Assembly: GCA_020091685.1 (NCBI GenBank)
Contig: CM034610.1
Location: 10,228,746-10,292,745 of the forward strand
DNA: 64,000 bases
Reading direction: 5' to 3'
Source: Lutjanus erythropterus
Lineage: Eukaryota; Chordata; Actinopteri; Lutjaniformes; Lutjanidae
The first letter of the stretch is position 1, and each line of letters opens with the position of its first letter. The notes below the pieces were generated by a model. That model did no database searches. It was not told the DNA's origin and worked only from the letters and a program-made list of their open reading frames with translations. The position numbers were made by a program, and so were the translations under genes. Positions 14,001-26,420 of this stretch are shown piece by piece.

Positions 14001-15399
14001 CATAGTTAGCATTGTTAGGCTGTGATTGGACAGATGCTGTTCGTTGGAGGGACTAAGCAAATGGTTAGTTTCATGAAGGTATCACGTTTAATTCAATCAA
14101 AATATTTCCAAATGCTAAATCCTGTCTGTAGCCATGCAAAGTATTCAAACATACACTTTGAATTCCTAAAGGGCTGCACAGAGACTGTAGTTAAACTGAC
14201 TGTTTTTACCACCAAATTACAGGGAGAAAAATAGCCTGTTTTCACATTCACAAAAGAACCTGGAACAGTGTGAGATGCATTATAATTTAGCAGGTACCTG
14301 GAGATGGATATTATGGGTCAGGGGAGGCAGTCATACATAAATCTAATCTGTTGCGCGGGCAGTGCTGCGTGGAATGAGTTATACATCATTTATGGCTTTT
14401 AACTGTTGATCTTAGGGCAGCGCGGGGCCTGGTGGAACAATGTACACAATCAGAGAGGAGGAGACGTGGATAGGAAGAAGTATGCGATAGGTGAAGAGGA
14501 AGCGGGAGACGGTCGGGATGTATTGAGGGTGCAGATTAAAATCAATACAAACATAAGACTGGACTAAACGACTCCGGTACAGCCATGTGAATTCAAAATG
14601 AGGTGCAGACAAGCAGTGAAGTCAAGGCCGTGCATGCAAAACGTCACTTTTAAGCCTACCTGCTGTACAAAAGCAGACACCCTTGCATACAACCGTGCAC
14701 TTGAGCTTGCATAAAGAGATGAGCAGGAACCAAAGCTAGAAGAAGGATTTTTAGCAGGGGCGTTTCCAGAATGTTTCGACAGGGGTAGCCCAAGTGGGGC
14801 ACTGACTTATGCAGGGGTGGCATGCAGCATGTGTATGCATGGACAGACACACACATGCTCATTAATGTACCAATTCTCATACCTACTAAGTTAGACAGTG
14901 TGCGGGAGTCCCTTTGATACCTGTCTCATGTAATAGATGTGTGAAGTAATCCTTTGTTCTGAATCAGAACTGTTATGAAATAATTATTAGTCTTTATCTC
15001 TAAATAAAATCTGTTAGTTTTGCCTCTACACACATTTGAGGTGGACTTTGGGCACAAAAATGAAAACTTGAGACTCAACTACCTGAAGACATAAATTGAG
15101 TCAAGTTTTGACCTCTCAAAATCCCAGAGCAATAAAAAATTAATAAAACAGCTTCATGCAGGCTTTGCACAGCCACCAACTTTAAATATTTCATTATTAG
15201 GCCTGTGCATTTTAAGGAGTTCGTCTCAGTGATGTATAAAACACTGTTACAGCTTTGAAAGTAAATTGTTCAGATGCCGTGTTATTTTAATGTTCAGCGT
15301 TTGGAGGGCTGAAATACTTGACTTGTTTGTGAAGACTTGAGATGTTGAGCCTTTTCTACTGCTTATAATAAGATTGTATTCATGTTATAAGGCATCAGT

Positions 15400-15547
15400 T
15401 TAGCTAGATTATTAGAAAGGTTGGAGAGAGGAGGGAGACGACACGCAGCACAGGGCCGCAGGTTGGAATTGAACTGGGGCTGCTGCAGTGGGCCCACCCT
15501 CAGCATGAGGGACGCATGCCATACCAGCTGAGCTACAAGGGTGCCCC
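15400..15547 (-). mobile_element. tRNA-derived SINE
   Basis: Read on the minus strand, it starts GGGGCACCCTTGTAGCTCAG. An A-box-like TAGCTCAGCTGG (plus 15524-15535) is followed by a B-box-like AGTTCAATTCC (plus 15465-15475), then a tRNA-unrelated tail with TGTGCTGCGTGTCGTCTCCC. This layout matches a SINE family common in teleosts. A shorter piece of the same tail is at 42285-42345. Confidence 0.75.
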
Positions 15548-15939
15548 ATTTTTGTGTTTTCTGAGGTGTTCCTACAGCTGTTTCATCACCACCCATAATT
15601 TTCTTTTTTCGGCTGTGAGCAGCTCCTCCATTTCCTTTGTGTGTTTCATTGTGGGAGAGAAGTGTGTGTCAACAGCACACTCAAAAATCAAGGTTTTTCA
15701 AGTATGCATACAGACTTCATTTTGTCACTTTGTCAGTGTAAACAAACAACATACTCAAAACCTGTTCAGAGGGTTATGTAGTATGGATCTGGGACACCTT
15801 TGTTTTCTCTTCAAATAAGTTTAGTCAACCTGAATATTTGTTTAAATCCTGTCTGCCTGCACATCTCACCTCATCAGACTTTGTCACTGTTGCCCTTTTC
15901 CCATATTTTAGCAATTAGCTTGGTTGGAATAGTGTTATT

Positions 15940-16463
15940 TAAGGATGCCCCAGTTACGTGTTTTGCTGCCAGTACAAAATGCTTATCTTCTATGAGCCGT
16001 ATTGGCTGTGTTTCTTGTCATTATTGTTGCTGTCATTTGTTTGTTTTATTTTGTTTTGCTATAGCAGCTAGTATAGCAGCTAGTATAGCAGCGTTGTAGG
16101 TCAGTTTGACAGTAAGCCAGATACTGGACTGACAGAATTCTACTGCTAGGTGTCGCAGGAACATAAGTAATACAATAACAGCCTTGATAAGAAATGAAGG
16201 GTTTCTGTCCATGCTAGAGGGCTTTTAATTTGAAATGGATACAGGAAGTGTTGATTTTGTATGCAGCAATTTTAACTGGGCAAAATGAGCAGATTAAAAT
16301 GAGGCTTCATACTAGAGTTGTATTGACAAGGGAAAAGTATGGGGTGATTTATTAACTTTCCTGCAATTTTTAGCAACTAGAAAGAATTAATCCCAATCCT
16401 GATCATATTTTCACTGAATATTAGCCAATATCATTTGGCGGCTGATCGTTCTGGGCATCCCGT
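15940..16463. mobile_element. hAT-type non-autonomous transposon (524 bp)
   Basis: It is flanked by a perfect 8-bp target duplication GTGTTATT (15932-15939 and 16464-16471), the length made by hAT transposases. The ends are TAAGGATGCCCCAG and, inverted, ACGGGATGCCCAG. No transposase frame is present. A short TAGCAGCTAGTA tandem lies at about 16063-16092. Confidence 0.85.
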
Positions 16464-18467
16464 GTGTTATTATAACTATCAGGAATGATGGATGAAGATA
16501 TAAAAATTAGACCTGCATGTTAATAAACCAGAATTATCCTAAAAACAAGCCAAATCTGGGTATGTGAGAGAAAAGAAATTCACCATTGCTTCCAAGCATT
16601 TTTTTTTACCAAATACTGCTGCATACACACATCCATTCACATTCATACAAACATTTAATGAAGACCCTTCAGATCCCTTTATCTCCCCTTAATTCTCCGT
16701 CTATGTATACTTCCTTCTCATTGTCTACCAGCAAAAGCAAGAAATCAATACCTTTCATCTTCTAGTGAACTATGCAAGACTGATGCACCTGCCACATTTA
16801 CATCAATACTGTTTGTTCACACTTGACATGTAACAGACTCGCCGATGCCATAGCAAATGGGAACTCTATACACAAAGGAGCTTTTGACCGATTCAGGACT
16901 AAATGAGTGTCAAAGCACGGAAGCCACATTGCCACAACAGTGGAATGTTGCCATTGTGTGCTTGGAGTCGAAACTCAACGGGGAGCTTCGCCTGAATCCT
17001 ATCTGCTGTGGGTCTTTCCACTTTCATACCGGGAGAGGCCCGAAAGATCGATGGTCTCAGTATAGATTTCCACACTCCGTCTTTCAGCAAACACTCTCTG
17101 TCAGCTTCCTCCTTTCTTTCTTTTCCACAATCTTTCTTTTCTCATCTCTCAGCCTCCACTTGCACTCCACCCGTCTCGTTTTTGTACCCTCGCTTTATTT
17201 CTCCCTCGTGCCCGCTGTCTCTATCTCTCAGACTTGGCATGTACGACTACTCTCCGTCAGGCTCCGTATATCAGAATAGGGGGGGAAAAAAAGGCACTTT
17301 CAGATCCCCTCTGCTTCCATTTCCCAAGATTCCTGAGGGGGACTGATTCAATCGCTGCCTGCTGGTGAGGTTGACAGTGACATCTAAAGGTACCTCTCCC
17401 TCTGGATGCCTGTCTCTTATGCTTCTCTAGAATACCTATTCCTTCACCCGCTGCAGCACTGGATGCAATTGCCATCTCTCTATAGTGAAAAAGTACCTTT
17501 CTTGTGTGATTGGTGATGGTTATCATATGTGCAAAGACATATAGAGTCGTATGATTACTGGCTGCGGGTAGTCACTCAGGGGAAGCATTAAATCTGCATG
17601 CGGGAGCTCGACACACAATAATAGAGCTGAATAAAAGTTGAATGCATCATCACAGGCACAGTACTGTATATTATGTATTAGCGGGCATCCAACTAAATTA
17701 ACGTGCTCTCTGATTTTCCAATAAGGTAAGACCCTTTGGGATTATGAAGCTCATTAAGTTGCTTTGTGTGCAGACACAGTGCCATGCTGCTGCCTGTGAT
17801 CTGATGAGAAGATACGGAAATGGTGCATTTGCATATATGCATGAGACTAAACATGGCGGCCAATGAAAGGGCAGGAAAACAGTCCAGATTTCCATATTGA
17901 GTCAACAGGTTCACCAAACCAACAAGAGTGTGCTTTTGGCAGGAAAGTTTTGTGGCTTTGAATTTGCTTATGTACATAAATATTAGTTATTTACTGAGGA
18001 AGGACTGATGGCACGCAGAGCATTTTTAAACAACTTAGTGCTTGAATTTTTACTTGTAGTACAGATGTTTGGAGCTTCCCAGCACCACATGCCCGTAATT
18101 TACTCGCGCTCAGTCTCTGAAGCTTGAAATAAAGTTAGCCATCTAATTATACTGGCAAAGCTAAGAAACAATAGCACAAATACAAATTGCATGATTGAGA
18201 GAAGCACACTAGCAGAAAAGAAACACTGCTGCCACCACTGTGACCGAGCACCTTAGGTTTACCAAAGTAGGCAGGTTTACTTTGCAACTAACAAACAGGA
18301 CATGGAGACGTAACATTGATCAGCAGAAACAGCATCTTTTATTTTTGCTCTCATTAATCAGAAACAGTTCTGCCTTACAGCATCTCTGAGGGGACACACT
18401 ACCTCAAATAAAAAAGGCTTTTGTCTTCTGCGTGATGACTGCCAGTCCGACCCCAGTTTTTAATTTT

Positions 18468-19336
18468 GCTATTTGCTTTCTTGCAGAGTTAGTTGAGAAG
18501 ATTGATACCACTCTCAAGTCTGTACACTAAGTATGAAGCTATAGCTTAGCATAGCTTTGCATAAACAAAGGCCAGTTTGGCTCCGTTCAACAGCTAACAA
18601 AATTCACCTACCAACACCTCTAAAGCTCACTAATTAACATGGAATATCTCATTTAGGGATGAGCTAATCCGATACTCAGTGTTGGTGCTGAGCTGATTCT
18701 GGCCAGAATCACTGGATCAGGAATGAAGAAAAGTTGTAAATACATTCAATTAGCTTAAGGTGTCATATAAATGTTTAGGCCGAACTAAACTTTGAGTGTC
18801 ACAAGTAACACAGATGAAATTTATCTAAATTTTGAATGTTTGAATGCTGCTAAAAGTTCTGTTAAAAAGTTTAAATAAAAAGAAGCAGCAGTATTGCATA
18901 ACTGAGTCATGTTCTGTGTATTTCTTCTATCACTGGAGTAGAATATTTATTTCACAGTTTGAGAATGTGTTTTAGATGGCTAGGTTGAGTGAAGTGCATA
19001 AATAGAATAAAAAGATGGTATTGGATAGGTATTGACATAAGCAGATACTCTAGGTTGCAGTATCTGTATCCGTATCAGACATGAAAAAGTGGTATCGAGC
19101 CATCCCTAATCTAATTTGTTTCATCCGTAGAAAAAGATCAACAGTTTGATTTTTGGCTATTCTTGGCTTGGCTTAGCGCTGGTTGCCAGGCAACCTGTAG
19201 GTGTTTGCCACTGTTTCCGGTCTTTATGTTAAGCTAACCAGCTTCTGGCTGTCGTTTCATATTTAATATCAGACATCAAACTGGATTTTCTCATTTAACT
19301 CTCGGCAAGAAAGCAAATAAGCATATTTCTCCTTTA
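18468..19336. mobile_element. Long-inverted-repeat element split by a hAT insertion
   Basis: The left arm starts at 18468 with TATTTGCTTTCTTGCAGAG. The right arm, read inverted from about 19336, has TTATTTGCTTTCTTGCCGAG and continues with related sequence (GAAGCTATAGC versus GAAACGACAGC; TAGCTTAGC versus TAGCTTAAC). The element is recognisable as a common teleost repeat. It is interrupted at 18654-19108. Without the insert it is about 406 bp. Confidence 0.7.
18654..19108. mobile_element. hAT-type non-autonomous transposon (455 bp)
   Basis: Ends TAGGGATG and CATCCCTA. The 8-bp target duplication is ATCTCATT (18646-18653) and ATCTAATT (19109-19116), with one difference. The subterminal AATCCGATAC and GGTATCGAGC are inverted. 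It is inserted within the older repeat at 18468-19336. No coding capacity. Confidence 0.85.
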
Positions 19337-20800
19337 ATGCCACAGTTTGAAACTGGGTCACCATTGCAATCTATTGTAACTGTTGTTAATTCAAGTTGTC
19401 TTCCTGCCTTTTGAATCAGAAATCTACAAACTTTTCAATTCACCTTTTATCAGCACAGTCCTCTAAAAGATTTTGAAGCAAGTAAGTCTCACTGATATGT
19501 ATTCAATCAGCGTGTTCTCCTTGACTCTCTTCTCTGAGGTGGTTCTGGCTGTGCAAAGCTTTCACTAACAATGTCAGGTTATATGTGGACAAAATAAATA
19601 AAGACAACATCTGACCTTTGCTGAAGGAAAAACCAAAAAACAGTCTGATCTCCTGGTTTAAATTCTCCAAGGAAGGAGTGGACTCTACTCGCTCCCAATC
19701 TCACAGTCCAAAATATATGCAGTGTAACAATCTGAACATGTTTATCAGTAACCTGTTGCATATGTACGCTGCAAATGGCCATAGACAGACACACACTTCT
19801 GCCTGTGTCTGGGGAAAATGGTGAGAATGTCATCTAGAAACAAACACAACACCAGGAGCATTAAGAAGATCAAATTCTGTAACCAACCACCGCCATAAGA
19901 GACAAGAAATGCCAAGAGAGAAGGCAACAGTGGCCAGAAGCTGAGGGGAGCTGGGAGCAGGGCGATTGCTGCAATCACAAGGGTGGAAAACAAAACTCCT
20001 TCTCTGTTTTTGTGAGTCGTTCCAGGCTGGTAATTTGCAGGCAGGCAGACAGGCACAAGATCTGTCGGAGCGAGAGCCCAGCATCGTGACGCATTTCGCC
20101 CAGCCACATGTCCCCTATCCATGGGCCAGCGCCCAGCAGGATGGGGGTTGGTGGTGGTGAGGGCGGGGGCTGTAAGCTTGTCCGTGAGTTTGTGTGCTTC
20201 GGTGTTTGTGTGCGCCCATATGTAAGTACGAGGATGGGAGGGTGAGCGGCAGAAAGGCTGCCAATGTGTCCTTACCTCCTCGGGGCAGGGTGACGAGCGA
20301 GCCAGGCCATACTGCAGCCTGCGGGCGAAAGAGGGAGCATGAGGGGAGGCTAGCTCACCCGCGACCACCTCCCTGAGTTTGGTGATGGGTGTGTGTGTGT
20401 GAGGATAGGGGGGTTTCACAAATGTGCCACCAGTATGTGCTGCCCGTGACTTAACATCGCTGGTGGCGTGAGTTGGCCAGCCAAGCAAATCTGCTGCCTG
20501 CCCCCGGGTTGTGTGAAACACAGGCCTGGAACAGCATACGTGTGTGTATGTGGAGGTTGTACATGTGTGGGTGCCTTTCGGTGCCCATATGCATGTGTGT
20601 GCAGAAGGAAGAGCAAAGAAAAAAGAGCCTCCAGCACCTTAGGGACATGGGAAGTGATCTGTTGCTTTGGCCGGTGCATCCAAAACAGACTGTTCTCTTT
20701 CAAAGCCAAGACTTTCAAAATGCACACACACATGGAGAAGTGACAAACACATAGCTTAGCTCCTATAATACTGTAGGTGTAATGAGAGGAGCTGCACTTC

Positions 20801-21585
20801 AAGGGTTCCCAACCTGGTTTTTTTAAAAGGTGTGCCACAGTCCTGTCAGACGAACAGCCAGTCAAGTTCCATCTCTGCTTTACGTCAAGCAAGTCAAGTC
20901 ATTGATCAGGTCAAGCAAGTCAACGGTCAAGCCACATGCTATTCACCCTCCTAAACCCTAATGTTAATACACCCAACATTAGCCATGCTAAAACTACTGA
21001 AAAGCCAGAAAATATGAAATGCTATGTCTCTTTACCAGCCCAAGGAGTCCATGGCCTGAAAAAACATTGAAGACTCCTGCTCTAAATGACTCTAAAGTAA
21101 AAACAGAAGCTAAACTTATGAATATTAGCCCTGTAACATTTGACCAGCCAATAATTTAGCTGAAAAGACACCATGTACCAGCTATTTATTCATTATTTGT
21201 TGGCTATCTATTTACTTTTAGCTAACAACCACCACCACCACTCTGCCACCACTTAGCCACAACTTTTATCTGAATAATTCAACAGTTTACCTACTTATAT
21301 TCATTTTAGCAAACTATTTATCCATTACTTTAAACCAGCCTGTGGGTTCTGTTGTGATGGAAGAAGTTGATGTTGGGGTGGTTGTGTCAGTGGTTGTTGG
21401 GTAGTTTTGTCAAGTTTATACTATAGTGACATACTAGACATTTAAACAATTTTATTTTGTTCTGGTTTCTTGTTTTTTTTGTTTTTTTGTTTTTTGAGCT
21501 CCTGCACAGTCTTTCCACATACCTCCTGGCAACTGCAAAAGTACCCCCTAGGGGTAGCCTACAGTGCCAGTGGTTGGGAATCACT
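20801..21585. repeat. Dispersed repeat with GGTTCCCAACC termini
   Basis: The left end AAGGGTTCCCAACCTGG and the right end CCAGTGGTTGGGAATC are inverted relative to each other, a pairing found in common fish repeats. The interior includes a T-rich run near 21470-21500. Whether this is a single element is inferred from the ends only. Confidence 0.45.
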
Positions 21586-22727
21586 GACGTACTCCATGAG
21601 AGGAGAGCATCCACTGTGAACACTGTCAGAACACAGCTGGAAAACTGTTGGAGAGTCGCAGGAATATACAGAATATACCATTATTGTCAGCAAGTAGAGA
21701 AGATTAGAGTTCTATTTTCCTATTAGACACAGTATAATGGGAAAACTGTGCGACAATGGCTGCAGATTACAGAGGATTTCACACAACGTAACACAGTGTT
21801 ACGGGCCTAAATAGACTTATAATGCCACGATGCGATTCAGCTTGCTTCACTCTATGTCTGACAGACAGTGAGCTTGTTATGGCTAAACGTAACATGGCTC
21901 TTTTCTCAATAGCTCCCATTCTGCAATAAGTATGAATGCATTGAGCCCGAAGTGCAAACAAAACCCTCAACTTGAAAACTGTTATCTCTGTTAATAATTA
22001 CATTTTTTTGTCTGCATTCGTATGACAGAAAATAATCCCAATATTTGCAAAAGGCTTGACTCATTAATTCAAACAGTCGATTAAGGAGAGTCAGTGTAGC
22101 AGTTAATTAGAAACCAGTGGTGATAACCACCTGTTCAAACATACAGATGGGAAGTCTGTCTGCTTATCCCATGACTGCCTGTGAGTGCTGTATCATACAG
22201 ATCGTCAAGTGTAAATGAGACTGAACCAGATGAAGATGGATGGATGTAATATTCTAATTGTGCTCAGGATTTGACTGAAGCACACCACAGGTCATGTGCC
22301 TGGCATATATGATGAGCACGTAAGTGAACATACACTCGGACACACGTGTAGACTGGCAAACACACACACTCACAGACGTAATTACCTGTCAAATGCAAGA
22401 TGTGACTTCCTGGGAGTAAATGAACTGATTAATATTCGCGAGGAGGGTGAGGGAGGGAGGGGGGGTTTGGCTGATTAAAAGTTAAGATATTCACTGTCCC
22501 TATTGCTGCTTTTATTAAAACACCACAATGACAAGATGGGAAATTACACACTGGGTGATGCAAAACAGTAAGGACAGAATAGGGTGGGCTGCATGCATTA
22601 GACCGCTCTCTCTCCCCATCAAAATACTGTTTGATTCCTTTAAATATCCTCACAGTGAGTGCTTATTCCAATTTACATTACCTTTCACCAAGAAGCTAAT
22701 GCTCAGTAACAGGAGTGCAACGCAGTA

Positions 22728-22966
22728 CCCTCTAAAGTGCTTTTCCAGTGGAAAATACATGATAAAGTGCCCTCTAGGTTGCTGTTTCCATGGATAAAGC
22801 ATGATAAATTACTTTCTAGAGTGCCCTTCAGTGGTAAAGTGTCTTACAGAGTGCCCTTCCAGTGGACAAAACATGATAAAATGACCTCTAGGTTGCCCTT
22901 CCTGTGGATAAAAGTGATTAAGTTCCCTCTGCAGTGCTATTCCAGTGGATAAAATACACTGCAGTG
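22728..22966. repeat. 42-bp minisatellite, six units
   Basis: Units start at 22728, 22770, 22812, 22842, 22884 and 22925, each beginning near CCTCTA and containing TGCCCTTCCAGTGGATAAA-like sequence. Spacing is 42, 42, 30, 42 and 41 bp, so one unit lost 12 bp. Because the period is a multiple of three, a short open frame runs through it; I take that as a by-product, not a gene. Confidence 0.85.
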
Positions 22967-23269
22967 CAATATTAGCTGCCCTACATGCTAGAAATTAGTT
23001 GGCTTCTGAGTTCCTCTAGACGGTTAAACAGTTAATAGTTCAATGTGTGTTCATATTACAGAGGCGTAGTTGTTGTACTTTAAGTCAGTCTGGACCTGTT
23101 TCTGCCCCAGTGCATTCATCTGGTGTCCTTTTTAATTTTTTTGCCTCTGCTTCACAGACAGCCTGAGTCCACCACTGGTCTAGATCATCTGTGCAAGCTG
23201 CCTTTTTCTATCCCATGTTTACATTTATTGTTAGGTGTCAGTCCCTAGTGGTTGTAGTAATTATGACAG

Positions 23270-23540
23270 GAGACATATAGAGAGTGAGAAAAATTGCATC
23301 TGGCCAAGACAGAATGGATAAATGCCTCAAACAAACACCCAGGAGACTGGGGTTCAGGTCCTGTGTGACTTGTAAGTTTTGTGTCTTCCATCATGTCATT
23401 TCCATCACATGACATAACCTACGTAACAAACTTATGCCCAACTAAGTAATTTCTATGTCTAAACCAAACTGTTGTAACTGACTGTTACAACGTTAACCAC
23501 TAATGTAATGTTGCATCACTTACTTCCCTATGATGTAGTT
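23270..23540 (+). mobile_element. SINE-like repeat with B-box
   Basis: Contains ACACCCAGGAGACTGGGGTT followed by CAGGTCC; GGTTCAGGTCC at 23351-23361 resembles a pol III B-box. It matches the inverted copy at 36530-36903 (GAGACTGGGGTTC, CTGGCCA, AACAAAC words in the same order), followed by AACCTACGT and GTTACAACGTTAAC typical of this fish family. Confidence 0.6.
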
Positions 23541-23556
23541 GCTGGATACTATTTAC

Positions 23557-24225
23557 CAAAGATGTACCGATCCTGATACCAGCAGTGTTTTCTTGATGTT
23601 TATTATTATAAATAGTGACAGTGGTTGTAGAAATAGTAAGATTGTATTAGGCTGAAACTTAACTTAAATCCAGAAAGTTTGTTTAGTTTGTTTAATGTAT
23701 CTTGTTTAATGGCTTCAGCCATTGTGGGGCTCTGTAGGTTTCTCTCTTGTGACATTCACATGTGCACCTGATAGGCTGAGAGATGGGCTTCATTTGCAAT
23801 ATTTCCATGATGCATTGCTGTGTGTTTGAGTTTGTTATTTTATGTTCCAAAATGCAAATGTTGCTGTTTGTTAGTGTTTGTAATGTGTTTGTTCAGAACA
23901 TGATGGTTTATGGTGGTTTATGTCGGTAATTGTATTTTATAAAATATAATAAACCATTGCTACACCATGAATGAGACAGAGTACATTTCTTCACTCCAGC
24001 TGTATTGTAGCACAGTAATTAGATTTTTGTGTTTACCTTAATCACATGCAAATGCAGAGTAGAAATGAGAAGCACTATGCAGCACTCAATACTAACTGCT
24101 TGGTATAGAATTTATAAATAGAATCTATGTAACACATTGCGTTTAGATCAGATTACAGATCAGTGTCACAGGTCTGATACCCGATGTCCCTGGACCAATA
24201 CTGAATTGGATTGGCTCCATCTCTA
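23557..24225 (+). mobile_element. hAT-like non-autonomous repeat, copy 2
   Basis: The second and fuller copy of the family at 6755-7355, sharing long blocks such as CCAAAATGCAAATGTTGCTG and the CTTCACTCCAGCTGTATTGTAGCAC region. The ends CAAAGATG and (inverted) TAGAGATG, with subterminal CCGATCCTGATACC, look hAT-like. The flanks CTATTTAC and GTATTAGC match at 5 of 8 positions, a possible decayed target duplication. Confidence 0.65.
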
Positions 24226-25694
24226 GTATTAGCCATGAGGTTTTCAAAGCGCTGTAATCAAACATGGCTTTAACAATAATTAAAATTTGAAATAGTAATA
24301 CTTTTCTGGAATTTTAATGTAGTTTATCATAAAACCTCTAATCGTTTCATCCCCAGTCGCCTGCTACTTCTTTAGTGGAAAATCACACTGTCTTCTTGAG
24401 ATTTTCTATTTCTCTCTTCTCATTTTCTAAAATCGTTTTGCTTCTTTTCTCCTTTCAGTCCTCAGTCCCAGTCCCCCTCCCTCCCCGGGCTGTGTTGACA
24501 CCTCCCTGGCCTGTCTCCCTCTGCGCCCTAAACTGAGTGGATGTCTGCTGCTGGTCGATGCTTGCAGGCTGCGCGGCCCCAGAGCCCCAATAAACAGGAG
24601 TCTAATGGCGTCCCAGGGCTGCTGAGGGGCTTCACATTAAGATAATTAGGCAGGGACAGGGTGCAGGAATGAGGCCCTGGAGAGGAGGGGGAGGCGACAC
24701 TTCTGCACTTTCTGAGAATCTGAGTCTGTGACTTCCTGTCTTTTTTTTTGCCTTGTTGCTCACTGTGGCCCGATTTACGCCTTTGGTATGCAAAGAACAA
24801 TGCAAGAGCTCAGTGGCACCAAATAACTGCACCAAGATGTCTGCAAATGTAGGAAAGCAATGTGATTTGTTAGGATAGACGGGGTATTCAAACAATCTAA
24901 ATCACCTTTAATGCCAGGTGTTATGAGGAGACAGATGCTGATGTTTGACAGACAGCAGAAAAGATGAATCATGCAGACAAGTCATTATGAGTGGCTTAAG
25001 TCACAATGTGTGACCTGCAATCTGATTAGTTCAGTCTCTTATTGCATGTATTTCTCTAGGGGCCATATGACAGCAGCTTAATGAAAGAACTACTTTCTTT
25101 TTGCAGTAGAATCTACTGGAAGTACTTTAGACTCTATCGGAACTACCTTCTTTCTAACAGAAAGAAGAAGACATCTCAACTCAAGTGCCATTTAGTCCCA
25201 TTATAGTGGGAGACAGCAGAAGTATCCAAAACTCTGCAACTCACAATAGCACTACAGGCCATTGATTTGGGGGTGAATTGTCCCTTTAGTCTCAGATGAT
25301 GACTCTCAGTCGGACTGGTTGTGGCTTGTTTACTTCACCCGTCTCCACCTTTTTTCCCTAATATGAATTTTCTTGTTACAATCAATTGCCAAGATGGCGG
25401 CTTCAGACGAATTACATTGGTAAAATAACAAGGTGCTTTTCATTATGCTAACCTATGCTTGCTTACATCCTCGCTCCTCCCATCACCTGGAAATCATCAT
25501 GGAGGATCTTCTAGACCAGGAGGGAGGAGGCTTCTGGAGGAGCTTAGAGCGAGGAAGTCTTTTATCAAGTGATGGCACGTATAAATACACCGAAGTAACT
25601 GACGTTGCTTTAGACTGATGAACACCCTCTCTGGTACGAGCTAAAATGTGAGGATGAAATTGGAGTAATGGAAGCAAGGAGACATGTTAGCATA

Positions 25695-26420
25695 ATTACA
25701 AGTTTTTTGTTAAAAGAAAAGTTCAACATTTTGGGAAATATGTTTATTTTATTTCTCGTCAAGAGTAAACTAAATATGAAGCCAGCACCTGGACATGATT
25801 AGCTTAGCATTGGAAAACAAGTTTGGCTCTACAGCACCTCGAAAACATACTTATTAACATGATATAGTATGTTGTTTATGTAATGGTTTTGTATACATAT
25901 AAACATGACATGCTGTGCACTTATAGGGGGTTATTTCAAGAAAACACAAATTGTTTTTATGCTTCTGTGTTTATAACTATTAAACTAATGAGATATGAGA
26001 TATGGATTATCAGTCTTTTTAACTAACTCGCTACAAAAAAAGTGAACGAGCATATTTCCAAAAATGCCAAAGTATTTTGCACAATGTAAATTGTGCCACT
26101 AGGGGTCCCTCTCACATTAAAGCAATAATAAAAGCTGATGACGTAAAGTAGCGTGGGATCATGGGAGTTGTTGACAGCTGACGTGATTCACGGTCACAAA
26201 CTTCCTTCCTCACTCTTGAACATATCCTGTGTACCCCACATCACCTTATAGAAACCAGCAACTAGCTAGCAATGGCAAAAAGGAAACGCCATTACGGTTA
26301 ATAAATGAAGGATTTATCTGTGTTTAAATAGTGTTGGAAACATTTGGGATAATGTATGTACACAAATGTCTAGCATTTTTAGACATTTAATATGAAAATT
26401 ACATTACATGTTAGAGCTTT
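25695..26420. repeat. Composite dispersed repeat
   Basis: Starts AAGTTCAACATTTTGGGAAA and contains AGCTTAGCATTGGAAAACAA, ATGACATGCTGTGCACTTAT, CCACTAGGGGTCCCTCTCAC and AACCAGCAACTAGCTAGCAA, all phrases of repeats abundant in teleosts. It may be two repeats side by side. Upstream, GGGGGTGAATTGTCCCTTTA near 25269-25288 marks the edge of another common repeat. Confidence 0.5.

Noticed and set aside
15465-15535. Possible tRNA gene
   Set aside because: A- and B-box-like words are present but no intact cloverleaf; the downstream tail identifies a SINE.
15363-15596. 77-codon minus-strand frame
   Set aside because: It is a translation of a tRNA-derived SINE.
16857-17279. 140-codon plus-strand open frame
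   Set aside because: Runs into a pyrimidine-rich tract of Ser/Phe/Leu codons, overlaps frames on both strands, and shows no domain or splice context.
25433-25618. Short frame starting near ATGGAGGATCTTC, as a possible small gene or exon
   Set aside because: Sits among common repeat phrases and has no splice support or recognised homology.
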